DNA from: Bacteroidales bacterium
GTDB lineage: Bacteria > Bacteroidota > Bacteroidia > Bacteroidales > UBA6680
Direction of reading: 5' to 3'
Length of the DNA: 37,786 nucleotides
Assembly: GCA_025210735.1 (NCBI GenBank)
Contig: JAOARD010000047.1
Span: forward strand, 133,579-171,364
Part shown: piece by piece, positions 24,227 to 31,914 of the stretch
How positions within the stretch are numbered: position 1 is the first letter of the stretch
Layout of the letters: each line of letters begins with the position of its first letter
Notes under the pieces: generated by a model
What the model was told of the DNA's origin: nothing
Database searches by the model: none
Seen by the model: only the letters and a program-made list of their open reading frames with translations
Made by a program: the position numbers and the translations under genes

Positions 24227-26133
24227 CGCGGACTTATACCATAACGTCTCAGTTTTTCGTATAGCGTATTACGGCTTATACCAAGCGATTTTGCCACCTT
24301 TGACAGGTTATTGCCCAGTTGATCAATAGCCTGTTTTATTGCTCTCTTCTCTAATTCCTTAAGTGTAAGAATCTCCTGGCTTTCGCTTACAGGAACACCA
24401 TACTGAGGTATCTGAACAGGCTCTGCACCTTTCTGCATATACCTGTCTGGCTCAAGTTCTACATTACCATCAAAGTTTACAATCTTCTCAACAAAGTTCT
24501 CTAACTCTCTAATATTACCCGGCCAATCATGTTCCATTATATCGTTATAGAGCTTATGATTTATTACCGGAATATCTCTGTTAAGTTTTATTGATTTACG
24601 ATTCAGGAAGAACTTAAGAAGCGATGGGATATCCTCTCTGCGCTCTTTTAACGGAGGTAACTCAATAGGAATTACACTTAAACGATAATATAGATCGAGA
24701 CGGAATTTTCCTTCATCAACAAGTTCGCGCAAATTACGGTTTGTTGCAGCAATAATACGAACATCAACAGGTATTGTCTTCTCTCCTCCAACACGGGTTA
24801 CCTCACCCTCCTGAAGTGTTCTTAACAATTTAACCTGCATATCCATATGCATCTCTCCTATCTCATCAAGGAATATTGTACCACCATTGGCAAGCTCAAA
24901 CTTACCCGGATGACCGCCTTTCTTGGCTCCGGTAAAGGCTCCGTCTTCATAACCAAACAACTCACTCTCTATCAGGTTTTCTGGTATTGCACCACAGTTT
25001 ATTGCAACAAAAGCATGTTCAGAACGCTTACTTCCGTTATGTATTGATTGTGCAATAACCTCTTTTCCGGTACCACTATCACCATTAATAAGAATAGTAG
25101 ACGGGCTGGCTGCAACAATCTTTGCATACTGTATTATGCGCTGCATCTGCTGACTCTTATGAATAATATCCTTAAAGGTATATCGGGCAGTCATACCAGA
25201 GTACTTATGAACAAGGTTCATAATACGCTTAAACTCTCTGAACGACAAAAGTATACCTATAAGTTTCTGTTCTGAATCGTATAGCGGATGTGAGTTAATA
25301 ATAAATCTCTCTTTCTTTCCGGCTACCTTAAACTCAACCTCCTCATCGCGGATAAAGGTTTTTGCTCTAACAACCTTTAGTATTGTTTTATAGTCTGGTA
25401 TAAACCCTGAAATAGATTTACCAATAAGCTCTTTGCTATCTGTCTTAAGCAGTCTGCCCGATGACAGGTTTGCACGCTGAATTTTACCCTCAATATCAAG
25501 TGCAAGAATACCAAACGAGAATGTGTTAATAATAGTATTAACATACATATAGGCATCCTCAGTCTCGCGATGATACTTTATAGTCTCAAGTCTGTCTTCA
25601 ATAAATTTTGCTGTAGATATTGCAATACCAAGTGTATGCGGATGCAAATCACGTTTCTCGCCAATAAGGCTAAACGACCCAATTATATTGCCAAATGCAT
25701 TATGAATTGGCATAGACGAACAGGTCCAGTTTTTAAATATGTCAAGATAGTTATCGTCACCGGTTATCTGCACAGGTCTATCCTCAACCAGACACGATGC
25801 AATAGCATTTGTTCCGGCACTCGCTTCATTCATAAACGAGCCAACCTCTACATTTATCTCTGTAGCTTTTCCTTTTATAGAATCATCGCCATATATACTC
25901 AATATACAACCTTCATCATCAGTAAGAATCATTACAGAACCTGTACCTCGCAAATAGTGATGCAGGTTCTTAAGAAAAGGCGTTGATATGCTCATCAACT
26001 GCTTATTCTGAAGTAATCTGTCGTCTAATTCATCAGCCGACAATAATCTGTTAGGTCTCTCCTTCTTAATATCCACTCCCAGCCTTCTGCTACGTACAAA
26101 AGATTCCTCTATTATTCTGTTATGATCTTCCAT
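24223..26133 (-). CDS. Sigma-54-dependent activator with GAF, PAS, AAA+ and Fis domains
   Basis: A 636-residue enhancer-binding protein. Residues 40-185 match an AcoR-type GAF domain, and residues 195-310 contain a PAS domain (FSFGILALDIEGKIQRANLS, ELIGKSISGFIPD). The AAA+ core has Walker A GDSGTGKE (351-358) and the sigma-54 contact loop GAFTGA (398-403), then DEIGEMHM and AATNRNLRELV. The last 45 residues are a Fis-type helix-turn-helix (GNNLSKVAKSLGISRNTLYE). It should activate sigma-54 RNA polymerase in response to a ligand sensed by the GAF or PAS domain; targets are unknown. I start it at ATG 26133, as an upstream in-frame TTG at 26142 lies between the promoter and ATG. No receiver domain is present. 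Confidence 0.93.
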   Translation of the reverse strand: MEDHNRIIEESFVRSRRLGVDIKKERPNRLLSADELDDRLLQNKQLMSISTPFLKNLHHYLRGTGSVMILTDDEGCILSIYGDDSIKGKATEINVEVGSFMNEASAGTNAIASCLVEDRPVQITGDDNYLDIFKNWTCSSMPIHNAFGNIIGSFSLIGEKRDLHPHTLGIAISTAKFIEDRLETIKYHRETEDAYMYVNTIINTFSFGILALDIEGKIQRANLSSGRLLKTDSKELIGKSISGFIPDYKTILKVVRAKTFIRDEEVEFKVAGKKERFIINSHPLYDSEQKLIGILLSFREFKRIMNLVHKYSGMTARYTFKDIIHKSQQMQRIIQYAKIVAASPSTILINGDSGTGKEVIAQSIHNGSKRSEHAFVAINCGAIPENLIESELFGYEDGAFTGAKKGGHPGKFELANGGTIFLDEIGEMHMDMQVKLLRTLQEGEVTRVGGEKTIPVDVRIIAATNRNLRELVDEGKFRLDLYYRLSVIPIELPPLKERREDIPSLLKFFLNRKSIKLNRDIPVINHKLYNDIMEHDWPGNIRELENFVEKIVNFDGNVELEPDRYMQKGAEPVQIPQYGVPVSESQEILTLKELEKRAIKQAIDQLGNNLSKVAKSLGISRNTLYEKLRRYGISPR

Positions 26134-26152
26134 ATACAACAATGATTTTGTG

Positions 26153-26180
26153 CAAAATTAAGACATGTAAGTATTTCAAA
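26153..26180 (-). promoter_or_regulatory. Promoter of the sigma-54 activator gene
   Basis: On the minus strand, TTTG (26180-26177) is followed after 16 bases by TAATTTTG (26160-26153), an exact TAnnTTTG box. The transcript would start about 12 bases before ATG 26133. Confidence 0.65.
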
Positions 26181-26223
26181 ATATACCGCTCAACATATTA
26201 CAAGAGGCTATACAACATAAAAA

Positions 26224-26242
26224 TTGTCCTAAGACAGGACAA
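26224..26242 (-). terminator. Terminator of the small membrane protein gene
   Basis: TTGTCCT (26224-26230) / AGGACAA (26236-26242) with a 5-nt loop; on the minus strand the stem is followed by TTTTTATG. It starts 13 bases past the stop at 26256. Confidence 0.8.
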
Positions 26243-26255
26243 ATAAAGTGAATAA

Positions 26256-26732
26256 TTAACAAATTACAGAGTAACTAAGCAATAATTCCAGACTATTTAT
26301 CGCTTTTTCTTTTCCGTGGAGTATCACATAGTTATCAACAACGGTAACAACTATTTTTTTACGAAGAAAGAAGAAAGGTTTTCGCCATAGTTCACATGTA
26401 TCATATACAAGTATTCCGTTATCATCATCTGATTTACAACAGTAACCTGCATTACATAATAATATTGATACACTCTCTACAGAACTATACTCTTTAAGAG
26501 GAGAGATATAAACAAGTTGCGCATTACGAAATAGTGAAGCAAGTATTAATCCCTGAGCTACCGGAATAAGAAACAGAAATGACCAGTAGCTGAATATAAG
26601 ATCAACAAACGGGATATCCATAATCATGGTAAACACAATGTATCCCCATGTATTAATAAATACAAATCCAAAAAGAATTACACCTGTTATCTCTTTTATG
26701 CTTGGTGGTAATGTACGTTTCTCTAATATCAT
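26256..26732 (-). CDS. Small membrane protein with C-terminal soluble domain, function unknown
   Basis: A 158-residue protein. Two hydrophobic segments lie near 14-38 (ITGVILFGFVFINTWGYIVF) and 48-70 (YWSFLFLIPVAQGLILASLF), so it is probably an inner-membrane protein with two helices. The C-terminal 85 residues are soluble with alternating strands (NAQLVYISPL, GILVYDTCELW, KIVVTVVDNYVILHG), a pattern reminiscent of a membrane-tethered beta domain similar to PH-like folds. I recognise no family. It lies between the DEAD-box helicase and sigma-54 activator genes on the same strand, and has its own terminator. Confidence 0.7.
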   Translation of the reverse strand: MILEKRTLPPSIKEITGVILFGFVFINTWGYIVFTMIMDIPFVDLIFSYWSFLFLIPVAQGLILASLFRNAQLVYISPLKEYSSVESVSILLCNAGYCCKSDDDNGILVYDTCELWRKPFFFLRKKIVVTVVDNYVILHGKEKAINSLELLLSYSVIC

Positions 26733-26844
26733 TTAATACGCCTTAATAGCATACTAAATATACCATCTAAAACATTAATAAACAATACACAATATTGTTT
26801 TAAGCCAAAAAGATACTAACAGGTAAACTCAATCTTTTTAACAG

Positions 26845-28125
26845 TTAACGCCTCTTACTACCTTTTCCACCTTTCTTTGATGATTTCTTTGCCGGTTTCT
26901 TCACCTTGCTCTTCTTATCATCCTCTTCAGCTTCTCTAAGCAGTGTTTTCCAGTCAGAAGAAGCATCCATTGAGAAGTCTATTGTCTCAGAATAGTCCTT
27001 TTTATCAATCTCAATAACTGCAATCTTATTATTGGTATATTTCTCTATCTGAGCTAACAGTTCACGCTCCTCTGTGCTACAAAACGACACTGCTATTCCT
27101 TTATTACGTCCTCTACCGGTACGTCCAACACGGTGTACATAATTATCGGCTTGTTCAGGCAGGTCATAGTTAACAACATAATCAACCCCCGGAATATCAA
27201 TTCCACGTGCCGAGACATCTGTTGCTATTAACATTTTAACCTCTCCTTTTTTAAAGGATTCAAGTACCTTAAGTCTGTCTTTCTGTCCTTTATCGCCATG
27301 TATTGTTAATGAGTTTATATTCACACGCTCCATAGCTTTCTGAACCCTCTCTGCTCTTACCTTGGTACGAACAAAAACCAATATTTTACTCTCAGGATTC
27401 TCCTCAACCAATCGCTCCAGAAAGAATCTTTTATCGTCCATATCAACATAACAAACCGAGTGGTTTACATTCTTTGATACCGGATCTTTTGGCGAAATCT
27501 GAATACGAATAGCGTTCTTTACAAGTGAGTATGCAAGCTCCTTAATTTTTTTATTTATTGTTGCCGAAAAGAATAGCGTCTGACGTTTTTTTGGCAGGAA
27601 TTTCATCAGGTCTTTAATATCTTTTATAAAACCAAGATCAAGCATCTTATCAGCCTCGTCAAGGATAAGAGTCTCTACTCTGTGTAGTTTAAGGTATCCC
27701 TGACTAACAAGATCAAACAGACGTCCGGGAGTTGCAACAAGTATATCAACACCATCCTGAAGTGCAGATATCTGACTATCCTGCTCAACACCACCAAAAA
27801 CACAGAAAGGTTTAACAAGGGTATTCTTGCTTATCTCATTAAAAACATCAGTTATCTGAACTGCAAGTTCACGTGTTGGAACCATTACAACACATTTAAT
27901 ACCATCTGGTCTTCGTGCCCCCTGTTTTCTGCTATGCAGATGATTAACCACAGGTAATGCAAATGCAGCAGTTTTTCCTGTACCTGTCTGCGCAATTGCC
28001 AATACATCTTCGCCACGCATTATAGGGTGTATAGATTTATACTGGATATCTGTAGGTTTTACAAACCCTAATCTGTCAATACTTTTATGTATCTCTGGTG
28101 CAAAAGAGTAATCACTGAATTTCAT
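26845..28125 (-). CDS. DEAD-box RNA helicase
   Basis: A 426-residue helicase. The Q motif is at the N-terminus (FVKPTDIQYKSI), then AQTGTGKT (45-52), PTRELA (83-88), ATPGRL, LDEADKMLD, SAT, and in the second RecA domain VFVRTK, ATDVSARGID and HRVGRTGR. The last 40 residues are basic and lysine-rich (KKSKVKKPAKKSSKKGGKGS), suited for RNA binding, as in RhlE-type bacterial DEAD proteins. It unwinds short RNA duplexes, perhaps in ribosome assembly or cold growth. The start codon at 28125 is in CATATG, the complement partner of an identical CATATG at the end of the upstream dyad repeat (28151). A weak hairpin (26780-26800) follows the stop; it has only 8 bp. Confidence 0.93.
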   Translation of the reverse strand: MKFSDYSFAPEIHKSIDRLGFVKPTDIQYKSIHPIMRGEDVLAIAQTGTGKTAAFALPVVNHLHSRKQGARRPDGIKCVVMVPTRELAVQITDVFNEISKNTLVKPFCVFGGVEQDSQISALQDGVDILVATPGRLFDLVSQGYLKLHRVETLILDEADKMLDLGFIKDIKDLMKFLPKKRQTLFFSATINKKIKELAYSLVKNAIRIQISPKDPVSKNVNHSVCYVDMDDKRFFLERLVEENPESKILVFVRTKVRAERVQKAMERVNINSLTIHGDKGQKDRLKVLESFKKGEVKMLIATDVSARGIDIPGVDYVVNYDLPEQADNYVHRVGRTGRGRNKGIAVSFCSTEERELLAQIEKYTNNKIAVIEIDKKDYSETIDFSMDASSDWKTLLREAEEDDKKSKVKKPAKKSSKKGGKGSKRR

Positions 28126-28150
28126 ATGTCTAAATTTGTTTTTTAAAGGT

Positions 28151-28221
28151 CATATGGAACTCGCATAATTTAGTCATTCCCGTGTGTGAGAAAAGCCCTT
28201 ACTCATGCTTCGTTTCATCTG
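28151..28221 (-). repeat. Dyad repeat upstream of the DEAD-box helicase gene
   Basis: The left end CATATGGAACTCGCA and the right end TGCTTCGTTTCATCTG form an imperfect inverted repeat. The middle carries CATTCCCGTGTGTGAG and CTTACTCATGCT, shared with other copies. A 22-base linker (28129-28150) joins it to CATATG at 28123, containing the helicase ATG. The minus strand also encodes a 14-codon peptide starting MKRSMSKG. Confidence 0.7.
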
Positions 28222-28243
28222 CTTATAATTGTTTCTTAATTAC

Positions 28244-28287
28244 CAGATAGAACTCGCACAATAATCATTCTCATGCACGTTTCATCT
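28244..28287 (-). repeat. Second, shorter dyad repeat in tandem
   Basis: CAGATAGAACTCGCA (28244-28258) and TGCACGTTTCATCT (28274-28287) are the ends, with CATTCTC in the middle. It is joined to the copy at 28151 by a 22-base T-rich linker (28222-28243), the same length as the linkers to gene starts elsewhere. Confidence 0.65.
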
Positions 28288-28360
28288 AATGGCAACTGTT
28301 TTATAATATCCTAAAGCTAAGTATATTTTAGCCCCGGATTAATATCTATAGTAAAAAAAA

Positions 28361-28389
28361 TGTCTGCTGACACTCTGTATCAGCAGACA
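28361..28389 (-). terminator. Rho-independent terminator of the YebC-family gene
   Basis: TGTCTGCTGA (28361-28370) / TCAGCAGACA (28380-28389), a perfect 10-bp stem with a 9-nt loop; the minus-strand tail is TTTTTTTTAC. Confidence 0.92.
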
Positions 28390-28411
28390 GATTATATAAT
28401 TGAATTAAATA

Positions 28412-29122
28412 TTATGCAATATTTGTATATACTGCCTGAATATCATCATCGTCCTCAATCTTATCAAGCATCTTCTCAATATCAACAAGTTGTTCTTCTG
28501 TAAACTCTACGGGTGATGTAGGTATACGCTGAAGATTTGCCTTTGTCACCTCTATGTTAAGCTCCTCAATAGCCTTTGTAAGGGTACCAAAGTTTGTATA
28601 ATCTGCATATATTGTAATAACACCCTCGTTCTCTTCAATCTCCTCAAGCCCGGCATCAATAAGCTCTAATTCAAGCTCTTCAACATCCATTCCTTCAGCC
28701 TTTGTAAACTCAACAACAGCTTTTCTGTTAAACATAAACTCTAAAGATCCTGTTGGAACCAATGACCCTCCGGCTTTGTTAAAATACGATTTTACGTTTG
28801 CAACAGTACGTGTTGTGTTGTCAGAAGCACACTCAACAAATATCAACACACCGTGTGGGCCTTTACCCTCATAGTTAACCTCCGTAAAATTCTCAGCATC
28901 TTTACCGGCTGCTCTCTTAACAGCTGCGTCAATATTATCTTTTGGCATGTTCTGAGATTTCGCAGTCTGAATAGCCAAACGCAATTTAGCATTCATTTCA
29001 GGATCAGGACCACCCTCTTTTGCTGCTAATGTTATTGCTTTTCCTAATTTTGGAAATAATTTCGACATCTTGTCCCATCGCTTCTCTTTTGCTGCTCTGC
29101 GATATTCAAATGCTCTTCCCAT
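28412..29122 (-). CDS. yebC: YebC/PmpR family protein
   Basis: A 236-residue protein of the typical length. It starts [20 protein letters not shown], close to the usual start with a KW-rich first segment, then [18 protein letters not shown] and [16 protein letters not shown], which are strong family signatures. The middle has [21 protein letters not shown] and the C-terminus an IPTSPVEF segment. YebC proteins are described as transcriptional regulators, and more recent work links them to translation of proline-rich stretches. The gene has its own terminator. On the minus strand at 29191-29184 there is a TACTTTTG box that fits TAnnTTTG, giving a leader of about 55 bases. Confidence 0.94.
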   Translation of the reverse strand: MGRAFEYRRAAKEKRWDKMSKLFPKLGKAITLAAKEGGPDPEMNAKLRLAIQTAKSQNMPKDNIDAAVKRAAGKDAENFTEVNYEGKGPHGVLIFVECASDNTTRTVANVKSYFNKAGGSLVPTGSLEFMFNRKAVVEFTKAEGMDVEELELELIDAGLEEIEENEGVITIYADYTNFGTLTKAIEELNIEVTKANLQRIPTSPVEFTEEQLVDIEKMLDKIEDDDDIQAVYTNIA

Positions 29123-29183
29123 GATTATTATTAATTTTTTTATGTTAAAAGCCTGTTATGGCTCCCGATTTTATTTTAATCCC

Positions 29184-29191
29184 CAAAAGTA
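29184..29191 (-). promoter_or_regulatory. Possible -7 box (TACTTTTG) of yebC
   Basis: Exact TAnnTTTG on the minus strand, 62 bases before the start codon. A TTTG lies only 12 bases further upstream, closer than usual for a -33 box. Confidence 0.45.
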
Positions 29192-29279
29192 TTAACTATT
29201 AAGCAAATCACACATTAATTACCAATAAATTTTACTGCTAATACCATTAGCTATCTGAATAGTATTAAATAACAATATT

Positions 29280-30077
29280 TTATGCCTTTTCCTGATCTCT
29301 CTTTATAATAAGCGTACGTCTGTTTATCTCTAACTTATACCCACTCTTTAGTTTATAGAATATTGTAAATGATATTGCCAGAGCTATTGTAATAAACCGG
29401 AATATATTGGCATACATATTTCCTGCCGCTGTTTCTGCTGCAGAGAAGAGCATCCACGACATATTCATTAACATATGTAAAAATACCGGAACCCAGATAT
29501 TAAAACGCCACTCTGCGTATAACCATGCAAACATAACCCCTCCGGCAAAGGTTACCAGAAAAACAGACAGTGAACTTAAGAAATCATTTCCCTGATATAG
29601 ATGCAAAAGACCAAATATTATTGCTCCAACTATTACCGATGGTATAAAACCAAGTTTTGTGTTCCGATACAGTTGCCCGAACAGATATCCTCTGTAGTAT
29701 AACTCCTCGAAAAAACCAGCGCAAACCGAGCTTACAAATAAGCTACTCATGGTTATCTCTGCATTAAAATCAAATACAAAGGCATAACCTATAAACATTG
29801 GCACTGTAAAGAATAGCGATAGAAAAAATGCATTCGGCATATTGGTATTAAGTCCAAGGCTACTTATAATATTCTTGAACTTAACATTTAATCCTACAGC
29901 TACAAACATTGGTATAGCTACAATAAGATATGTAAGTACAAATGCCAGTTCATCAAGAAATATAGTTCTAAAGAAACCATTAATATCCTTAAAAAAGTAT
30001 TCGTACAGAATATAAAACAGAATAAAACCAACAAATGTTATCAGGGTAACTCGCAGATTTTTATACTTCATTTTCAT
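29280..30077 (-). CDS. CPBP-family intramembrane metalloprotease (CAAX protease-like)
   Basis: With ATG 30077 the protein has 265 residues and about eight hydrophobic segments. The CPBP signatures are EELYYRG (Glu124-Glu125 with downstream Arg) and FGLLHLYQGN, plus a later HMLMNMSWM His segment. These residues coordinate the active site of the Rce1-like glutamic protease fold. Bacterial members have roles in peptide maturation, bacteriocin immunity or membrane-protein turnover; nothing here decides between them. An in-frame ORF extends 30 codons upstream to 30167 through the dyad repeat. I reject that start because the extension is repeat sequence (MKRSKRMVIHTHED) and the true ATG sits in the same CAGATG hexamer as that of the cyclophilin gene. 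ATG 30071 is an alternative. Confidence 0.88.
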   Translation of the reverse strand: MKMKYKNLRVTLITFVGFILFYILYEYFFKDINGFFRTIFLDELAFVLTYLIVAIPMFVAVGLNVKFKNIISSLGLNTNMPNAFFLSLFFTVPMFIGYAFVFDFNAEITMSSLFVSSVCAGFFEELYYRGYLFGQLYRNTKLGFIPSVIVGAIIFGLLHLYQGNDFLSSLSVFLVTFAGGVMFAWLYAEWRFNIWVPVFLHMLMNMSWMLFSAAETAAGNMYANIFRFITIALAISFTIFYKLKSGYKLEINRRTLIIKRDQEKA

Positions 30078-30101
30078 CTGTTTATATTTGTTTTCATTTG
30101 T

Positions 30102-30169
30102 CAGATGGAACTCGCATTTATAATCATCCTCGTGTGTGTGAATGACCATTCTCTTGCTTCGTTTCATCT
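30102..30169 (-). repeat. Dyad repeat upstream of the CPBP protease gene
   Basis: CAGATGGAACTCGCA (30102-30116) and TGCTTCGTTTCATCT (30155-30169) are the arms; the middle has CATCCTCGTGTGTG. A 21-base linker (30081-30101) leads to CATCTG at 30075, which contains the start ATG of the protease gene on the minus strand. This copy is open in frame with that gene. Confidence 0.75.
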
Positions 30170-30317
30170 CTGTTGTTCTCTACAATATACTACATCAATA
30201 GTATATAAAGAGGTGTTAATCATAGATTTTAATTTGGCTTTAGTAAATATAATATTTTATTCTGTAAACTTTATTGCATCAATCGGTATATAAGCAGTTG
30301 AGGCTGGTATAAAAAAG

Positions 30318-30347
30318 AATAATCCCGGTAAACAAACCGGGATTATT
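30318..30347 (-). terminator. Rho-independent terminator of the MFS gene
   Basis: AATAATCCCGGT (30318-30329) / ACCGGGATTATT (30336-30347), a perfect 12-bp stem with a 6-nt loop; minus-strand tail TTCTTTTTTAT. Confidence 0.9.
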
Positions 30348-30371
30348 AATTATGCTATTTACAAATTAACT

Positions 30372-31730
30372 CTATTTCTTATTAAGTGGCAGTTCTACAC
30401 CAAAACCACGTTTTTTATCGGTATACTTAAGCATTATTGCAAAAAACAGTCCCACTAAACCAAGGAATGCAAACATAAGCATTGTTGGTGTATAGTTAAG
30501 TACATCAGGTTTTCCCGGGTTTGTATAATCAAGCATTACTCCTGTAAGCAGAGGGAATGCCCACAAACCAAGGTTCTGAATTGAGTATGTAAGTCCGTAT
30601 GCTGTACCAATACGTTTCTCATCAACAAGCTTTACCATTGTTGGCCATAAAGCTGCCGGAACAAGAGAGAACACAATACCTAACATTATCAGAGGTACAT
30701 AAGGTGTGATATTGGTTAAAGCAAAAGAGAGATGTACAAGGAAAAGAACTAACGATCCAAAAATCATAGCCGATGCACTTCGTCCTAATCTATCTATCAA
30801 TATACCAAATAACGGTGTAAATATTGCAGTAGCTATTGGCAATAACGATGTTATCTGTCCGCTTGTAACAGTATCAAAACCATACTTATTTGACAACATA
30901 TCAGGAGCAAATGCTATAAACGGGAATACTGCTGAATAGAATGTAACACACAACAATACAATAAACAAGTATGCTCTGTTTTGAAGTAGTTTTACAATAT
31001 CAGAAAGTTTAAATCTATCAGCCTCTGAAGCAACCTCTTTATCTGCTTTAACCTCTCTGTCGTATTTTACATCCATTAACATATATATCATAAATACCAA
31101 CAGTGCCAAGCATACAAGAACACCACCAAACCAGAATGCCGTACTTATTCCGCAGTTCTCATTTATTACCGGCGATAGTTGCATTGCAGCAAATGTTCCT
31201 AAACGTCCGAAACCAACCTTAAGACCAAATGCAAGAGCCAGATTCTTTCCTTTAAACCATTTTACCAGAATCTTACTTACAACAACAATACTGGTTTCGG
31301 CACCCAATCCGTAGAAGAAACGCCCCAGTAGCATCATTTTTAACTCAGGCGAATAGCTTGGCAGAAATGAACTCATTAATCCGTAACCAATACCTCCGTT
31401 TGAATAGTACTCTGTTGATCCGTATGCTGTAAGAACACCTCCAAACGCCATAAAAAATACAAATGTAAATCCTGTACGCCTTATGCCAAGCCTGTCGAGT
31501 ATAATACCTCCTAATACAGCCATTAACAAGATTGTATTTGGCACCGAGTAGAACGATACAAACAATCCATAATGTGTGTTTGTAAACTCAAAATGGGCCA
31601 TTAACTCACTTTTAAGCGTAGAGAAGGCATCGAAGAAATAGTAGTTGGTTGACAGAACAAAACCTACCAGTATAAGGACCACCCAGCGTGCTATGGCAGA
31701 TTCTTTCAGTGTTCTCTTTATTGCGTTCAT
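30372..31730 (-). CDS. MFS transporter, MFSD1-like
   Basis: With ATG 31730 the protein has 452 residues and 12 predicted membrane segments. MFS loop motif A appears as GGIILDRLGIRRTG after helix 2 and again as FGILIDRLGRSASA after helix 8. The N-terminus, ARWVVLILVGFVLSTNYYFF, and the YSVPNTILL segment resemble the MFSD1 group, whose lysosomal member moves dipeptides; that similarity is from memory and the substrate is open. If it does carry peptides it would fit with the exported peptidases encoded in this window. An in-frame extension to 31751 starts with a non-ATG codon and overlaps the promoter, so it is rejected. A strong terminator follows. Confidence 0.85.
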   Translation of the reverse strand: MNAIKRTLKESAIARWVVLILVGFVLSTNYYFFDAFSTLKSELMAHFEFTNTHYGLFVSFYSVPNTILLMAVLGGIILDRLGIRRTGFTFVFFMAFGGVLTAYGSTEYYSNGGIGYGLMSSFLPSYSPELKMMLLGRFFYGLGAETSIVVVSKILVKWFKGKNLALAFGLKVGFGRLGTFAAMQLSPVINENCGISTAFWFGGVLVCLALLVFMIYMLMDVKYDREVKADKEVASEADRFKLSDIVKLLQNRAYLFIVLLCVTFYSAVFPFIAFAPDMLSNKYGFDTVTSGQITSLLPIATAIFTPLFGILIDRLGRSASAMIFGSLVLFLVHLSFALTNITPYVPLIMLGIVFSLVPAALWPTMVKLVDEKRIGTAYGLTYSIQNLGLWAFPLLTGVMLDYTNPGKPDVLNYTPTMLMFAFLGLVGLFFAIMLKYTDKKRGFGVELPLNKK

Positions 31731-31752
31731 AGTTTTATTTTTAGAATACAAC

Positions 31753-31785
31753 CAAATATACAGTAATTATTTATGTAATGCTCAA
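31753..31785 (-). promoter_or_regulatory. Promoter of the MFS gene
   Basis: Minus-strand TATATTTG (31760-31753) matches TAnnTTTG; a TTG (31785-31783) lies 22 bases upstream. The ATG is 23 bases downstream. Confidence 0.55.
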
Positions 31786-31852
31786 CCATATATGCTATGT
31801 TTTACAATAATCAGCAAAAGGAAATTAAGGATTAGAGCAAACTATATTACAC

Positions 31853-31888
31853 AAGCAGGGGTATCTGCTAATTCAGATACCCCTGCTT
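31853..31888. terminator. Long stem-loop after typA
   Basis: AAGCAGGGGTATCTG (31853-31867) / CAGATACCCCTGCTT (31874-31888), a perfect 15-bp stem with a 6-nt loop, 27 bases past the typA stop. The T-run on the minus strand is missing, so it may act as a 3'-end stabiliser or depend on other factors. Confidence 0.7.
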
Positions 31889-31914
31889 TAAATTATAAAA
31901 GTTCCTATCGTATT

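Noticed and set aside
25570..25986. Open frame of 138 codons on the plus strand inside the sigma-54 activator
   Set aside because: Low-complexity composition rich in Cys, Tyr and Ile typical of antisense frames, and the opposite gene has clear GAF and AAA+ domains.
28123..28287. Repeated units with regular linkers could be read as a short CRISPR-like array
   Set aside because: Only two units, the repeats are themselves variable dyads and the linkers are similar to each other rather than unique; no cas gene is present.
30078..30167. N-terminal extension of the CPBP protease to 30167
   Set aside because: The added residues are translated dyad repeat and not part of the family; ATG 30077 begins a normal first membrane segment.
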